Shown here: piece after piece, positions 1-5,037 of the stretch
Position numbering within the stretch: the stretch's first letter is position 1
Layout: each line of letters starts with the position of its first letter
Assembly (NCBI GenBank): GCA_964458125.1
Contig: CAYWHE010000202.1
Location: forward strand, 1 to 7,560
Source of the DNA: CAYWHE01 sp964458125
Lineage (GTDB): Bacteria > Bacteroidota > Bacteroidia > AKYH767-A > OLB10
Length of the DNA stretch: 7,560 nucleotides
Reading direction: 5' to 3'
Made by a program: the position numbers and the translations under genes
The notes under the pieces: model-generated
What the model was told of the DNA's origin: nothing
Database searches by the model: none
Seen by the model: the letters and a program-made list of their open reading frames with translations, nothing else

Positions 1-449
1 CCGTCCCCGCAAAATACGGCCGTCACTTTACGGCTCCGCTTCAGCAGATGGCCCAGGGCTATACCATCGGCCACACCCATCTGGGGACCGAGGTGGGAAA
101 TCATACCGATGATGTGGTATTCCTGCGTGCCAAAATGAAAGGAGCGGTCGCGGCCTTTTGTAAATCCGCCCGGCTTGCCCTGGAACTGGGAAAAAAGCCG
201 GTTAAGGGGGATGCCCCTGACGGTGAAAACGCCCAGGTTCCGGTGCATGGGCAGGATATACTCATCCTGCTCCAGGGCCATGGCAGCACCAACGGAAATG
301 GCTTCCTGCCCGATCCCGGAAAACCATTTGCCTATTTTTCCCTGCCGGAGCAGGACCAGCATTTTTTCTTCTATCAGCCTTGGTTTGATCAATTCCCGGT
401 ATAGTTCGAGAAGCCTGTCGTTTGAAAAACCTTGCGTTGAAAACATCAT
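1..449 (-). CDS. 2-oxoacid dehydrogenase E1 (branched-chain/pyruvate type), N-terminal part, cut by window edge
   Basis: Thiamine-diphosphate E1 component of a 2-oxoacid dehydrogenase complex, which decarboxylates a branched-chain 2-oxoacid or pyruvate and passes the acyl group to lipoyl-E2 in the cytoplasm. Only 149 codons plus a partial one are present and no stop is reached. Visible E1-alpha features are GKWFSGIGQEAISVGAA (residues 40-56), ILPMHRNLG with H69-R70 (65-73), FTKGRDRSFHFG (96-107), HLGPQMGVADGIALG (119-133) and, at the edge, CGDG (147-150), the opening of the Mg-thiamine-diphosphate GDG motif. The wording closely resembles the Bacteroidota enzyme in which alpha and beta subunits are fused in one chain of about 660 residues. 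The fusion is inferred because the beta half lies outside. Two adjacent ATGs (449 and 446) are possible starts; the first is used. No Shine-Dalgarno is seen. A TATTTTTG -7 box lies about 27 bp upstream. Substrate cannot be settled from this fragment. Confidence 0.9.
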   Translation of the reverse strand, partial: MMFSTQGFSNDRLLELYRELIKPRLIEEKMLVLLRQGKIGKWFSGIGQEAISVGAAMALEQDEYILPMHRNLGVFTVRGIPLNRLFSQFQGKPGGFTKGRDRSFHFGTQEYHIIGMISHLGPQMGVADGIALGHLLKRSRKVTAVFCGD

Positions 450-475
450 AAAAGGGATAGTTGAGAAGCGATGGG

Positions 476-483
476 CAAAAATA
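476..483 (-). promoter_or_regulatory. Bacteroidota-type -7 promoter element for the E1 gene
   Basis: Read on the minus strand this is TATTTTTG, matching the Bacteroidota primary sigma factor -7 consensus TAnnTTTG. It lies 27 bp before the ATG at 449, so the predicted leader is roughly 20 nt. No clear TTTG -33 box is seen at the usual spacing. It is separated by 14 bp from the oppositely oriented box at 498-505. Confidence 0.5.
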
Positions 484-497
484 TGTGAATTTCGGCT

Positions 498-505
498 TAC
501 TTTTG
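498..505 (+). promoter_or_regulatory. Bacteroidota-type -7 promoter element for the small Cys-rich membrane protein
   Basis: TACTTTTG matches TAnnTTTG and lies 15 bp before the ATG at 521, so the leader would be only about 8-10 nt. The same octamer recurs before the genes starting at 935 (minus), 1549 and 2278. No convincing -33 TTG is seen. Its placement argues against the upstream in-frame TTG at 461, which would put the promoter inside the gene. Confidence 0.6.
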
Positions 506-520
506 CCTGTTGTTAAACAA

Positions 521-643
521 ATGGGATTACAGGAGATCATCGTCTTTTTAATGCTGACCGGAGCTGTTTTCTACCTGGTCAGGAGGCTTTTTTTCAAACC
601 ACCAAACCCCAACGGGCCGGGTGGTTGTGACGGTTGCGGCTGA
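521..643 (+). CDS. FeoB-associated-type Cys-rich single-span membrane micro-protein (40 aa)
   Basis: A 40-residue protein with one predicted membrane helix (about residues 4-20, EIIVFLMLTGAVFYLVR), then a basic stretch RRLFFKP, a Pro/Gly/Asn linker and a cysteine-containing tail GGCDGCG with C36 and C39. This layout is that of the FeoB-associated Cys-rich membrane proteins common in Bacteroidota. Their role is uncertain; metal binding near the ferrous-iron transporter has been suggested. No feoA or feoB is in the window, so a link to iron is inference. The ATG at 521 is preferred over an in-frame TTG at 461 because a TACTTTTG box sits between them and the hydrophobic helix begins directly after the ATG. 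A hairpin terminator follows 17 bp after the stop, so it appears to be a monocistronic unit. The shared region with the divergent E1 promoter is unusually tight. Confidence 0.65.
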   Translation: MGLQEIIVFLMLTGAVFYLVRRLFFKPPNPNGPGGCDGCG

Positions 644-660
644 TCCCTTTCCGGGCAAAA

Positions 661-688
661 AAAAAGTCCTCCTTTCGGAGAACTTTTT
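661..688. terminator. Bidirectional rho-independent terminator
   Basis: Stem 661-672 pairs with 677-688 around the loop TTTC: A5, GT, one C/A mismatch, then CTCC against GGAG, ACT5. Runs of T follow the stem on the plus strand and, because of the A-run at 657-665, also on the minus strand. It lies between convergent genes ending at 643 (plus) and 714 (minus), so it can end both transcripts. Confidence 0.8.
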
Positions 689-713
689 AAATGTCAGCGG
701 AATAAAGCGATAC

Positions 714-935
714 TTACTTTGCTCCTGCTGTAGTGTCAGCTGTGGCGGCCTGGGCAGCGGAATCAGCGGCAGCTTGTTGAGCGGCGGCTTCTTCAGCAGC
801 TTTCATTGCGGCATCAGCAGCAGCTATAGAATCCTGCTGTGCTTTTTCGGCAGCAGCTTTTTCCTCAGCGCTTGGTCCACATGCATAGAATGAGAACATT
901 CCAGCAACTAACAATAAGGCTAAAACTTTTTTCAT
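714..935 (-). CDS. Small Ala-rich helical lipoprotein (73 aa), paralogue of the next gene
   Basis: Predicted lipoprotein: MKKVLALLLVAG signal, lipobox FYAC with lipidated C19, then a 54-residue mature part made almost wholly of Ala, Glu, Gln, Asp and Lys. It should form one continuous helix or coiled coil. The first 40 residues nearly match the protein encoded at 1059-1415 (shared FYACGPSAEEKAAAEKA, then QDSIAAA), so the two arose by duplication. The mature start GPSAEE lacks the K-(D/E)-(D/E) surface-export signal, so a periplasm-facing outer-membrane location is inferred. The ATG at 935 is chosen because it opens a perfect signal peptide and follows a TACTTTTG promoter box 25 bp upstream; longer in-frame extensions would span the promoter. 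A strong terminator lies just past the stop. I do not recognise a function. A structural role like that of short helical envelope lipoproteins is possible but unproven. Confidence 0.8.
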   Translation of the reverse strand: MKKVLALLLVAGMFSFYACGPSAEEKAAAEKAQQDSIAAADAAMKAAEEAAAQQAAADSAAQAATADTTAGAK

Positions 936-959
936 TGTTCTGATATTTTTTAATACGGG

Positions 960-967
960 CAAAAGTA
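960..967 (-). promoter_or_regulatory. Bacteroidota-type promoter for the 73-aa lipoprotein
   Basis: Minus-strand TACTTTTG (TAnnTTTG), 25 bp before the ATG at 935. A possible -33 TTG is at 990-992 with a 22-nt spacer, slightly longer than the usual 19-21. This suggests the gene has its own promoter even though its paralogue lies upstream in the same direction. Confidence 0.6.
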
Positions 968-1004
968 TAATTTTTTTATGAATTGAACGCAACTTATTTT
1001 TATT

Positions 1005-1028
1005 TTGTTAACATAACACCGTTAACAA
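1005..1028. repeat. Perfect 8-bp inverted repeat between the two lipoprotein genes
   Basis: TTGTTAAC at 1005-1012 and GTTAACAA at 1021-1028 are exact inverted copies around an 8-bp spacer, and each contains the palindrome GTTAAC. No T-run follows on the minus strand (it reads AATAAAAATAAG), so it is not a typical intrinsic terminator for the upstream gene. Its centre lies roughly 60 bp upstream of the expected transcription start of the 714-935 gene, a position used by activators. Operator function is inference. Confidence 0.4.
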
Positions 1029-1058
1029 TTCAATTCTACTCCTGTCAGCCTGGAAGTC

Positions 1059-1415
1059 TTATTTGACGGCGCCTGACTTATTAAACTTGCTCTTTTTGTC
1101 TTCCTCCTTTTTTGGCTCCTCCTTGGGTTTGACAGTCGCCTTGGGTTTGGTACCGGACTTTTTGGAAGCGACAGCAATGGAATCCATGATGGCCTTCTCA
1201 CGGGCGGCCATTTCGGCGGCAGCTATGGAATCCTGGATGGCTCTTTCTTTGGCAGCCTGCTCAGCAGCAGCAATGGAATCCTGGACAGCCTTTTCAGCAG
1301 CGGCAATAGAATCCTGGACAGCTTTTTCAGCAGCGGCCTTTTCTTCCGCGCTGGGTCCGCAGGCATAAAACGAAGCCATTCCGGCAACGAGCAGTAGGGT
1401 TACAATCTTTTTCAT
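1059..1415 (-). CDS. Ala-rich repeat lipoprotein with Lys-rich tail (118 aa)
   Basis: Predicted lipoprotein: signal MKKIVTLLLVAGMASFYAC, lipidated C19. Residues 23-83 are an Ala/Glu/Lys/Gln helix built from repeats of the type AEKAVQDSIAA. The DSI cores sit at D35, D46, D62 and D78, giving spacings of 11, 16 and 16, where the longer units carry an extra AAKER or AAREK. Residues 85-118 are a Lys/Pro/Glu-rich, probably disordered tail (for example KPKEEPKKEED). The amino end is nearly identical to the neighbour at 714-935. No K-D-D type surface signal follows the Cys, so a periplasm-facing outer-membrane position is inferred, with the basic tail perhaps touching peptidoglycan or nucleic acid (speculative). 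The ATG at 1415 is chosen for the signal peptide; an upstream in-frame extension has no signal-like character and would cross the promoter box. No clear terminator follows, so readthrough into the next lipoprotein gene is possible. Function not recognised. Confidence 0.8.
   Translation of the reverse strand: MKKIVTLLLVAGMASFYACGPSAEEKAAAEKAVQDSIAAAEKAVQDSIAAAEQAAKERAIQDSIAAAEMAAREKAIMDSIAVASKKSGTKPKATVKPKEEPKKEEDKKSKFNKSGAVK
1270..1335 (-). repeat. Two 33-bp tandem repeats inside the lipoprotein gene
   Basis: Units 1270-1302 and 1303-1335 differ at only two bases (one in the G/A after GCAAT, one in the C/T of ACAGCC/ACAGCT). Each encodes one 11-residue AEKAVQDSIAA helical repeat. Diverged related copies with the core ATGGAATCC lie further along, near 1225 and 1177. 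In-frame 33-bp units make copy-number change between strains easy. Confidence 0.85.
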
Positions 1416-1438
1416 TTTTTGGTGTTTTTTTGGCGGCA

Positions 1439-1446
1439 CAAATGTA
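1439..1446 (-). promoter_or_regulatory. Bacteroidota-type -7 promoter element for the 118-aa lipoprotein
   Basis: Minus-strand TACATTTG (TAnnTTTG), 24 bp before the ATG at 1415 and at nearly the same distance as the box of the paralogue (25 bp). No clear -33 TTG is seen at standard spacing. It is divergent from the promoter at 1495-1526. Confidence 0.5.
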
Positions 1447-1494
1447 AGCAAAACAGGAACATAAGAAAGGGTTCAAAAAAAAATATTTATTTCA

Positions 1495-1526
1495 TTGTGT
1501 ATTTAGGTTTATTGCACTTACTTTTG
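1495..1526 (+). promoter_or_regulatory. Bacteroidota-type promoter (-33 TTG and -7 TACTTTTG) for the DUF5011 lipoprotein
   Basis: TTG at 1495-1497, a 21-nt spacer, then TACTTTTG at 1519-1526. This is the most complete match in the window to the Bacteroidota TTTG/TAnnTTTG promoter. The ATG at 1549 follows after a predicted leader of about 15-18 nt with no Shine-Dalgarno. Confidence 0.65.
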
Positions 1527-1548
1527 CAGAAAATTAAAAACAACTTCA

Positions 1549-2178
1549 ATGAAAAAGAAAATTGTATTTTTTGGTTTGCTGGCCCTGGGTACCGGAATGG
1601 CCTTTATCAGCGGCTGCAAGAAGGACGATAGTGATTCAACCGCACCAAAGATAACCATTACGGACGGTGACATCTATTACGTTCAACGGGGAAAAACATT
1701 CACCGATCCAGGCGCTACCGCAACGGATGATACGGACGGATCCGTGGCCGTTACCAAGACAGGAACCGTTGATGCCAGTACGGTGGGCACTTACAGCATT
1801 ACCTATACGGCCAAAGATGAAGCCGGAAACAAAGCTACCGCCGTTCGAACGGTTTATGTCGTGAACTTTGACGGCACCTATACCAACGTGGAAATCTGCG
1901 ACCTGTCCGGCAACAACACCGGTATCAGCGCCCTAAACGCCTCCAATACTGTCGCCAACAACGGCATCAGCATCGGCAATTTCGCCCTGAGCAACAACAC
2001 CATCATCGGTTCTTTCACCGGAAATAAAATTGATGCAGGAACCTCCACCATCGGAAGCGAAACCTACAGTTGGTCCGGAACCATTACCGGAACCACGGCT
2101 ATCGTGCTGAATATTGATTACATCACCATTTCAGGTGTGGATACCAATACCTGTTCGGCTACCTATACCAAACAATAA
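1549..2178 (+). CDS. DUF5011/Ig-like domain lipoprotein, predicted surface exposed (209 aa)
   Basis: Predicted lipoprotein: MKKK, hydrophobic core, lipobox ISGC with C23. The residues after the Cys, KKDDS, fit the Bacteroidota lipoprotein export signal (Lys at +3, acidic at +4 and +5), so display on the cell surface is predicted. Residues about 32-106 form a DUF5011-type immunoglobulin-like fold, recognisable from FTDPGATATDDTDG (51-64), VDASTVGTYSITYTAKDEAGN (74-94) and the closing TVYVV. Residues 107-209 form a second beta-rich domain starting FDGTYTNV, full of Thr/Asn/Gly, with C117 and C202 possibly joined by a disulfide; I do not recognise its family with certainty. Such proteins often bind polysaccharide or act in adhesion, but no partner gene (SusC/SusD, enzyme) is near, so no substrate can be named. 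It has its own promoter and a strong terminator, hence monocistronic. Confidence 0.85.
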   Translation: MKKKIVFFGLLALGTGMAFISGCKKDDSDSTAPKITITDGDIYYVQRGKTFTDPGATATDDTDGSVAVTKTGTVDASTVGTYSITYTAKDEAGNKATAVRTVYVVNFDGTYTNVEICDLSGNNTGISALNASNTVANNGISIGNFALSNNTIIGSFTGNKIDAGTSTIGSETYSWSGTITGTTAIVLNIDYITISGVDTNTCSATYTKQ

Positions 2179-2193
2179 CCTGTTTTCAGGCTG

Positions 2194-2227
2194 AAAAAAG
2201 CTGCCCGTTCCGGGCAGCTTTTTTTTT
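2194..2227 (+). terminator. Rho-independent terminator after the DUF5011 lipoprotein
   Basis: A perfect stem, A6 then GCTGCCCG (2194-2207), pairs with CGGGCAGC then T6 (2211-2224) around the loop TTC, and the T-run continues to 2227. It isolates the lipoprotein gene from the operon whose promoter begins about 40 bp downstream. Confidence 0.92.
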
Positions 2228-2264
2228 ACCCCCATTCCTCCAATTCCCCGACTTCCTTTTTGGT

Positions 2265-2272
2265 TACTTTTG
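2265..2272 (+). promoter_or_regulatory. -7 promoter element of the four-gene operon, almost touching the start codon
   Basis: TACTTTTG (TAnnTTTG) ends only 5 bp before the ATG at 2278. Transcription normally begins about 5-7 bp after this box, so the mRNA would start at or within a base or two of the ATG, giving a leaderless or nearly leaderless message. No good -33 TTG is seen in the C/T-rich sequence upstream. Confidence 0.55.
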
Positions 2273-2277
2273 CCCGC

Positions 2278-4164
2278 ATGTTACGTTTTCCGGAACCCGT
2301 TCGGATTCTATTTAAAAGGCTGATCATCATCCTGTTTTTATACACGGTGAGCCGTTTGCTTTTCTTTCTTTTCAATATGGATTATTTCCGGGATGCATCT
2401 GCCGGACATACGGCCAGCCTCTTTATTTACGGCCTTCGTTTCGACCTGTGCGCCATCGCCCTCACCAATTCCCTGCTCATCATCCTGCACCTGCTTCCCT
2501 TTAGCTTCTTTTATTCCCGTGCCTGGCAGGTATTGCTGAACATCTTGTTTTACCTCATCAATTCCGTGGCGCTGGCATTTAATGCCATTGATTTTGTCTA
2601 TTTCCGCTTCACCAACAAACGCACTACCGCAGATTTTTTCGAGCTGTTTTCCCTCGGGGAGGATATGGGCAATACCGCACCCCGTATCATTGCCGACTTC
2701 TGGTACATACCGGCCATTTTTATCCTCCTGATGGTTACCGCTGCCTGGCTTTACGGCAAAACAACTCCTGTACGAAAACCGGCCAAATCAGGTATGCTTG
2801 CTTCGTGGATCTATCTGGTCCCGGTCCTTGCCCTATCCGTCATGGCCAGCCGTGGCGGCATACAGTATGTGCCCCTCAGCATCCTCTCCGCTTCGGCATA
2901 CACCAGTCCACAGTTTACACCACTGGTTTTAAACACCCCCTTCACCATCCTGAAAACTTTCGGGAAATCAGACCTGGTGTTAAAAGAATATTTCCCTCCC
3001 GGCGAACTGAACAGTCACTTCTCTGTCCTCAGGGATTACAGCGGCCACGGACCCTTCAGGCCCTATAACGTAGTAGTGATCATCATGGAAAGTTTTTCCA
3101 GTGAGTACATCGGCAACCTGAACCACTATCCCGGCTATACGCCCTTCCTGGATTCCTTCTCGAAGCAAAGCATGGTCTTCACCAATGTTTTCGCCAACGG
3201 TAAAAAATCCATTGAAGGAATACCGGCTGTGCTTTCTTCCCTTCCCCAGCTGATGTCCACACCCTACATCACTTCAGCCTACAACGGAGATGAGCTGCTT
3301 TCCCTGGCCAGCCTCCTGAAGAAAAAAAATTATGAAAGCTGGTTTTTCCACGGAGGCATCAATGGCACCATGGGTTTCGACCGCTATACGAAAATGGCCG
3401 GTTTTGATCATTATGTCGGAAGGAAGGAATATCCTGAAAAAGGGGACTTCGACGGCAACTGGGGAATTTATGATGAACCCTTTTTCCGGTTTTTTGCGAA
3501 CTCCCTTGACCATTCCCGCACGCCTTTTGCCGCAGCATTTTTTTCCATATCCTCGCATCATCCTTACAGCATCCCGGACAGCCTGCATGAACGGTTCCCG
3601 AAAGGTACCCTGCCCATTCATGAATGCATCGGTTATGCCGATCATTCCCTGAAACGCTTTTTTGAATTTGCTTCGCATAAATCCTGGTTCAACCAGACCC
3701 TTTTTGTCATCACAGCCGATCATACCGGCCCTTCGGAACAACCATTTTACCAGGGAAAAGCCGGCATGTACGCCATTCCGCTGCTGTTTTACATGCCCGG
3801 AAAAATCGCCCCCGGAAAATCAGGGATCACGGCCCAGCAGGCTGACATTTTACCCAGTGTTCTTGATTTCCTGGGGTATGATATTCCCTTTGTTTCATTC
3901 GGCACCAGCGTATTTGACAGCAGCAGCACCCACATGGCTTTCACCAGTATCAATTCCATCTACCAGCTTTTCAAGGATGATCACCTCCTCCAGTTTGACG
4001 GTACACAGCCCACCGGGCTTTATCATTATACGGCCGACAGCACCTTATCCGTTAACCTGATGCAGGAAAAACCCGGTGTTCTGGCCACGCACAGCAACAT
4101 CCTGAAAGCCGTCATTCAGCAATACAATGAGCGTATGCTGCATAACAGGCTGACCCGGGAATAA
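2278..4164 (+). CDS. LTA synthase/OpgB-like membrane phosphotransferase (alkaline phosphatase superfamily, 628 aa)
   Basis: Integral membrane enzyme of the LtaS/MdoB (COG1368) family, which moves a phospho-head group, typically phosphoglycerol from phosphatidylglycerol, onto an acceptor outside the inner membrane. Five hydrophobic segments lie at about 11-33, 46-75, 83-109, 141-160 and 175-191, followed by a periplasmic sulfatase-fold domain (about 263-545). Catalytic residues can be placed by analogy with LtaS: metal ligand E271 in IIMESFSSEYIG, nucleophile S311 in NGKKSIEG (Thr in LtaS), H427/H428 in SSHHPYSIP, and D481-H482 in VITADHTG. S311 is not in a C/SxPxR context, so formylglycine sulfatase activity is unlikely. 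The ATG at 2278 is preferred to an upstream TTG (2260) because the -7 box lies between them. First gene of the operon; the lipid kinase starts 3 bp after its stop. Acceptor and head group are unknown; ethanolamine phosphate transfer cannot be excluded. Confidence 0.88.
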   Translation: MLRFPEPVRILFKRLIIILFLYTVSRLLFFLFNMDYFRDASAGHTASLFIYGLRFDLCAIALTNSLLIILHLLPFSFFYSRAWQVLLNILFYLINSVALAFNAIDFVYFRFTNKRTTADFFELFSLGEDMGNTAPRIIADFWYIPAIFILLMVTAAWLYGKTTPVRKPAKSGMLASWIYLVPVLALSVMASRGGIQYVPLSILSASAYTSPQFTPLVLNTPFTILKTFGKSDLVLKEYFPPGELNSHFSVLRDYSGHGPFRPYNVVVIIMESFSSEYIGNLNHYPGYTPFLDSFSKQSMVFTNVFANGKKSIEGIPAVLSSLPQLMSTPYITSAYNGDELLSLASLLKKKNYESWFFHGGINGTMGFDRYTKMAGFDHYVGRKEYPEKGDFDGNWGIYDEPFFRFFANSLDHSRTPFAAAFFSISSHHPYSIPDSLHERFPKGTLPIHECIGYADHSLKRFFEFASHKSWFNQTLFVITADHTGPSEQPFYQGKAGMYAIPLLFYMPGKIAPGKSGITAQQADILPSVLDFLGYDIPFVSFGTSVFDSSSTHMAFTSINSIYQLFKDDHLLQFDGTQPTGLYHYTADSTLSVNLMQEKPGVLATHSNILKAVIQQYNERMLHNRLTRE

Positions 4165-4167
4165 CCC

Positions 4168-5037
4168 ATGAAGAAGGTTTTTATCCTCAACCCCCGGGCC
4201 GGCACGGGCTCCAAAGTGAAACTGCGGCAGCTGATCGAAAACTATTGCAACGATCCCGCGCACGAAGCAACATGGGCAGAAACCCGGTATGCCGGTCATG
4301 CGGCCATACTCGCGGCTGAGGCTGTGCAGCAGGAATCTTCGATGATTGTGGCTGCCGGTGGTGACGGTACCGTAAACGAAGTTGCAGGAAGCCTGGTTCA
4401 CACCAATTGCATATTGGGCATCATACCAGCCGGTTCCGGCAACGGCCTGGCCAGGCATCTGGGCATTCCAATGGATCCGGGAAAAGCGCTGTCCCTGCTG
4501 GATTCGGGGCATCCGGGAAAAACCGACACCCTGTTGGTCAACGGGCGTTTGTCAGTGAACATCTCGGGAACCGGCTTTGACGCCTATGTGGCCGGACTAT
4601 TTGCCAAAGCCGGCCAGCGGGGGTTCGTCACTTATGCCCGCCTGTCGGTCAGCGGGCTCCGGCATTACCGACCTTCCGATATTACCTTGTTGTGCGACGG
4701 AAAAAAAATATCCTGCAGGCCCTTTTTACTCGTATTTGCCAACGGTTCGCAATGGGGTAACAATGCCTGGATTGCACCGGGCGCAGCAACTGATGACGGC
4801 CTGGTCACGGTTGGCATCATGAACCGCCCGCCCTGGTATGCTTTACCGGCATTTGTCGGCAGTTTATTCCGGAAAACTTTATCGGGTTCATCCTACATGA
4901 CCTATTTACAGGCAAGGGAAATCATCCTGCACGGCGCCCGGCCGGTTGCCTTGCATATTGACGGGGAAGCGGCCGGCGAGGTCACCGACCTTTCCATTCG
5001 CATTCAACCCGCTTCCCTGAATATACTGGTACCCTGA
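4168..5037 (+). CDS. Diacylglycerol kinase-family lipid kinase (YegS/DgkB type, 289 aa)
   Basis: Soluble or membrane-peripheral ATP-dependent lipid kinase, most likely phosphorylating diacylglycerol to phosphatidic acid on the cytoplasmic face. The DAGK catalytic domain is clear: NPRAGTG (8-14), nucleotide loop GGDGTVNEV (64-72), PAGSGNGLARHLGI (87-100), GTGFDAYV (134-141), then the C-terminal beta domain with FANGSQWGNNAWIAPGA (190-206), DDG (209-211) and HIDGE (263-267), where D265/E267 match the conserved acidic site. Length is usual for the family (about 290-310). It starts 3 bp after the phosphotransferase stop and its TGA overlaps the next ATG (TGATG), so it is co-translated with its neighbours. 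The position next to an LtaS/OpgB-like enzyme suggests recycling of the diacylglycerol that enzyme would produce. The SGNGLARHL form also occurs in sphingosine/ceramide-kinase relatives, so a sphingoid substrate is an alternative in Bacteroidota. Confidence 0.92.
   Translation: MKKVFILNPRAGTGSKVKLRQLIENYCNDPAHEATWAETRYAGHAAILAAEAVQQESSMIVAAGGDGTVNEVAGSLVHTNCILGIIPAGSGNGLARHLGIPMDPGKALSLLDSGHPGKTDTLLVNGRLSVNISGTGFDAYVAGLFAKAGQRGFVTYARLSVSGLRHYRPSDITLLCDGKKISCRPFLLVFANGSQWGNNAWIAPGAATDDGLVTVGIMNRPPWYALPAFVGSLFRKTLSGSSYMTYLQAREIILHGARPVALHIDGEAAGEVTDLSIRIQPASLNILVP

Noticed and set aside
48..404. Plus-strand open frame of 118 codons
   Set aside because: It lies antisense to the clear E1 reading frame and has no signal, motif or promoter. 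It is a shadow of the real gene.
461..520. TTG-initiated N-terminal extension of the Cys-rich micro-protein
   Set aside because: The TACTTTTG promoter box at 498-505 lies inside this extension, and the membrane helix begins right after the ATG at 521.
262..540. Minus-strand 92-codon open frame over the E1 start
   Set aside because: It is an out-of-frame overlap with the E1 gene, with a composition rich in Arg/Pro/Gly and no recognisable domain.
621..893. Plus-strand Ser/Cys/Gly-rich 90-codon open frame
   Set aside because: It is antisense to the Ala-rich lipoprotein; GCN-rich codons read backwards give Ser/Cys/Gly runs. It also crosses the terminator at 661-688.
1063..1368. Plus-strand 101-codon Ala/Ser-rich open frame
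   Set aside because: It is an antisense shadow of the repeat lipoprotein, created by its low-complexity repeats.
714..1415. Ala-rich repeats as a CRISPR or mobile repeat array
   Set aside because: The repeats are in frame with a lipoprotein and are coding tandem units without spacers, terminal inverted repeats or a transposase.
3274..3741. Minus-strand 155-codon open frame inside the phosphotransferase gene
   Set aside because: It is antisense to a continuous coding frame with conserved active-site motifs, and shows no domain of its own.
4045..4512. Minus-strand 155-codon open frame across the phosphotransferase/kinase junction
   Set aside because: It is antisense to two well-supported genes and has no promoter or recognisable motif.
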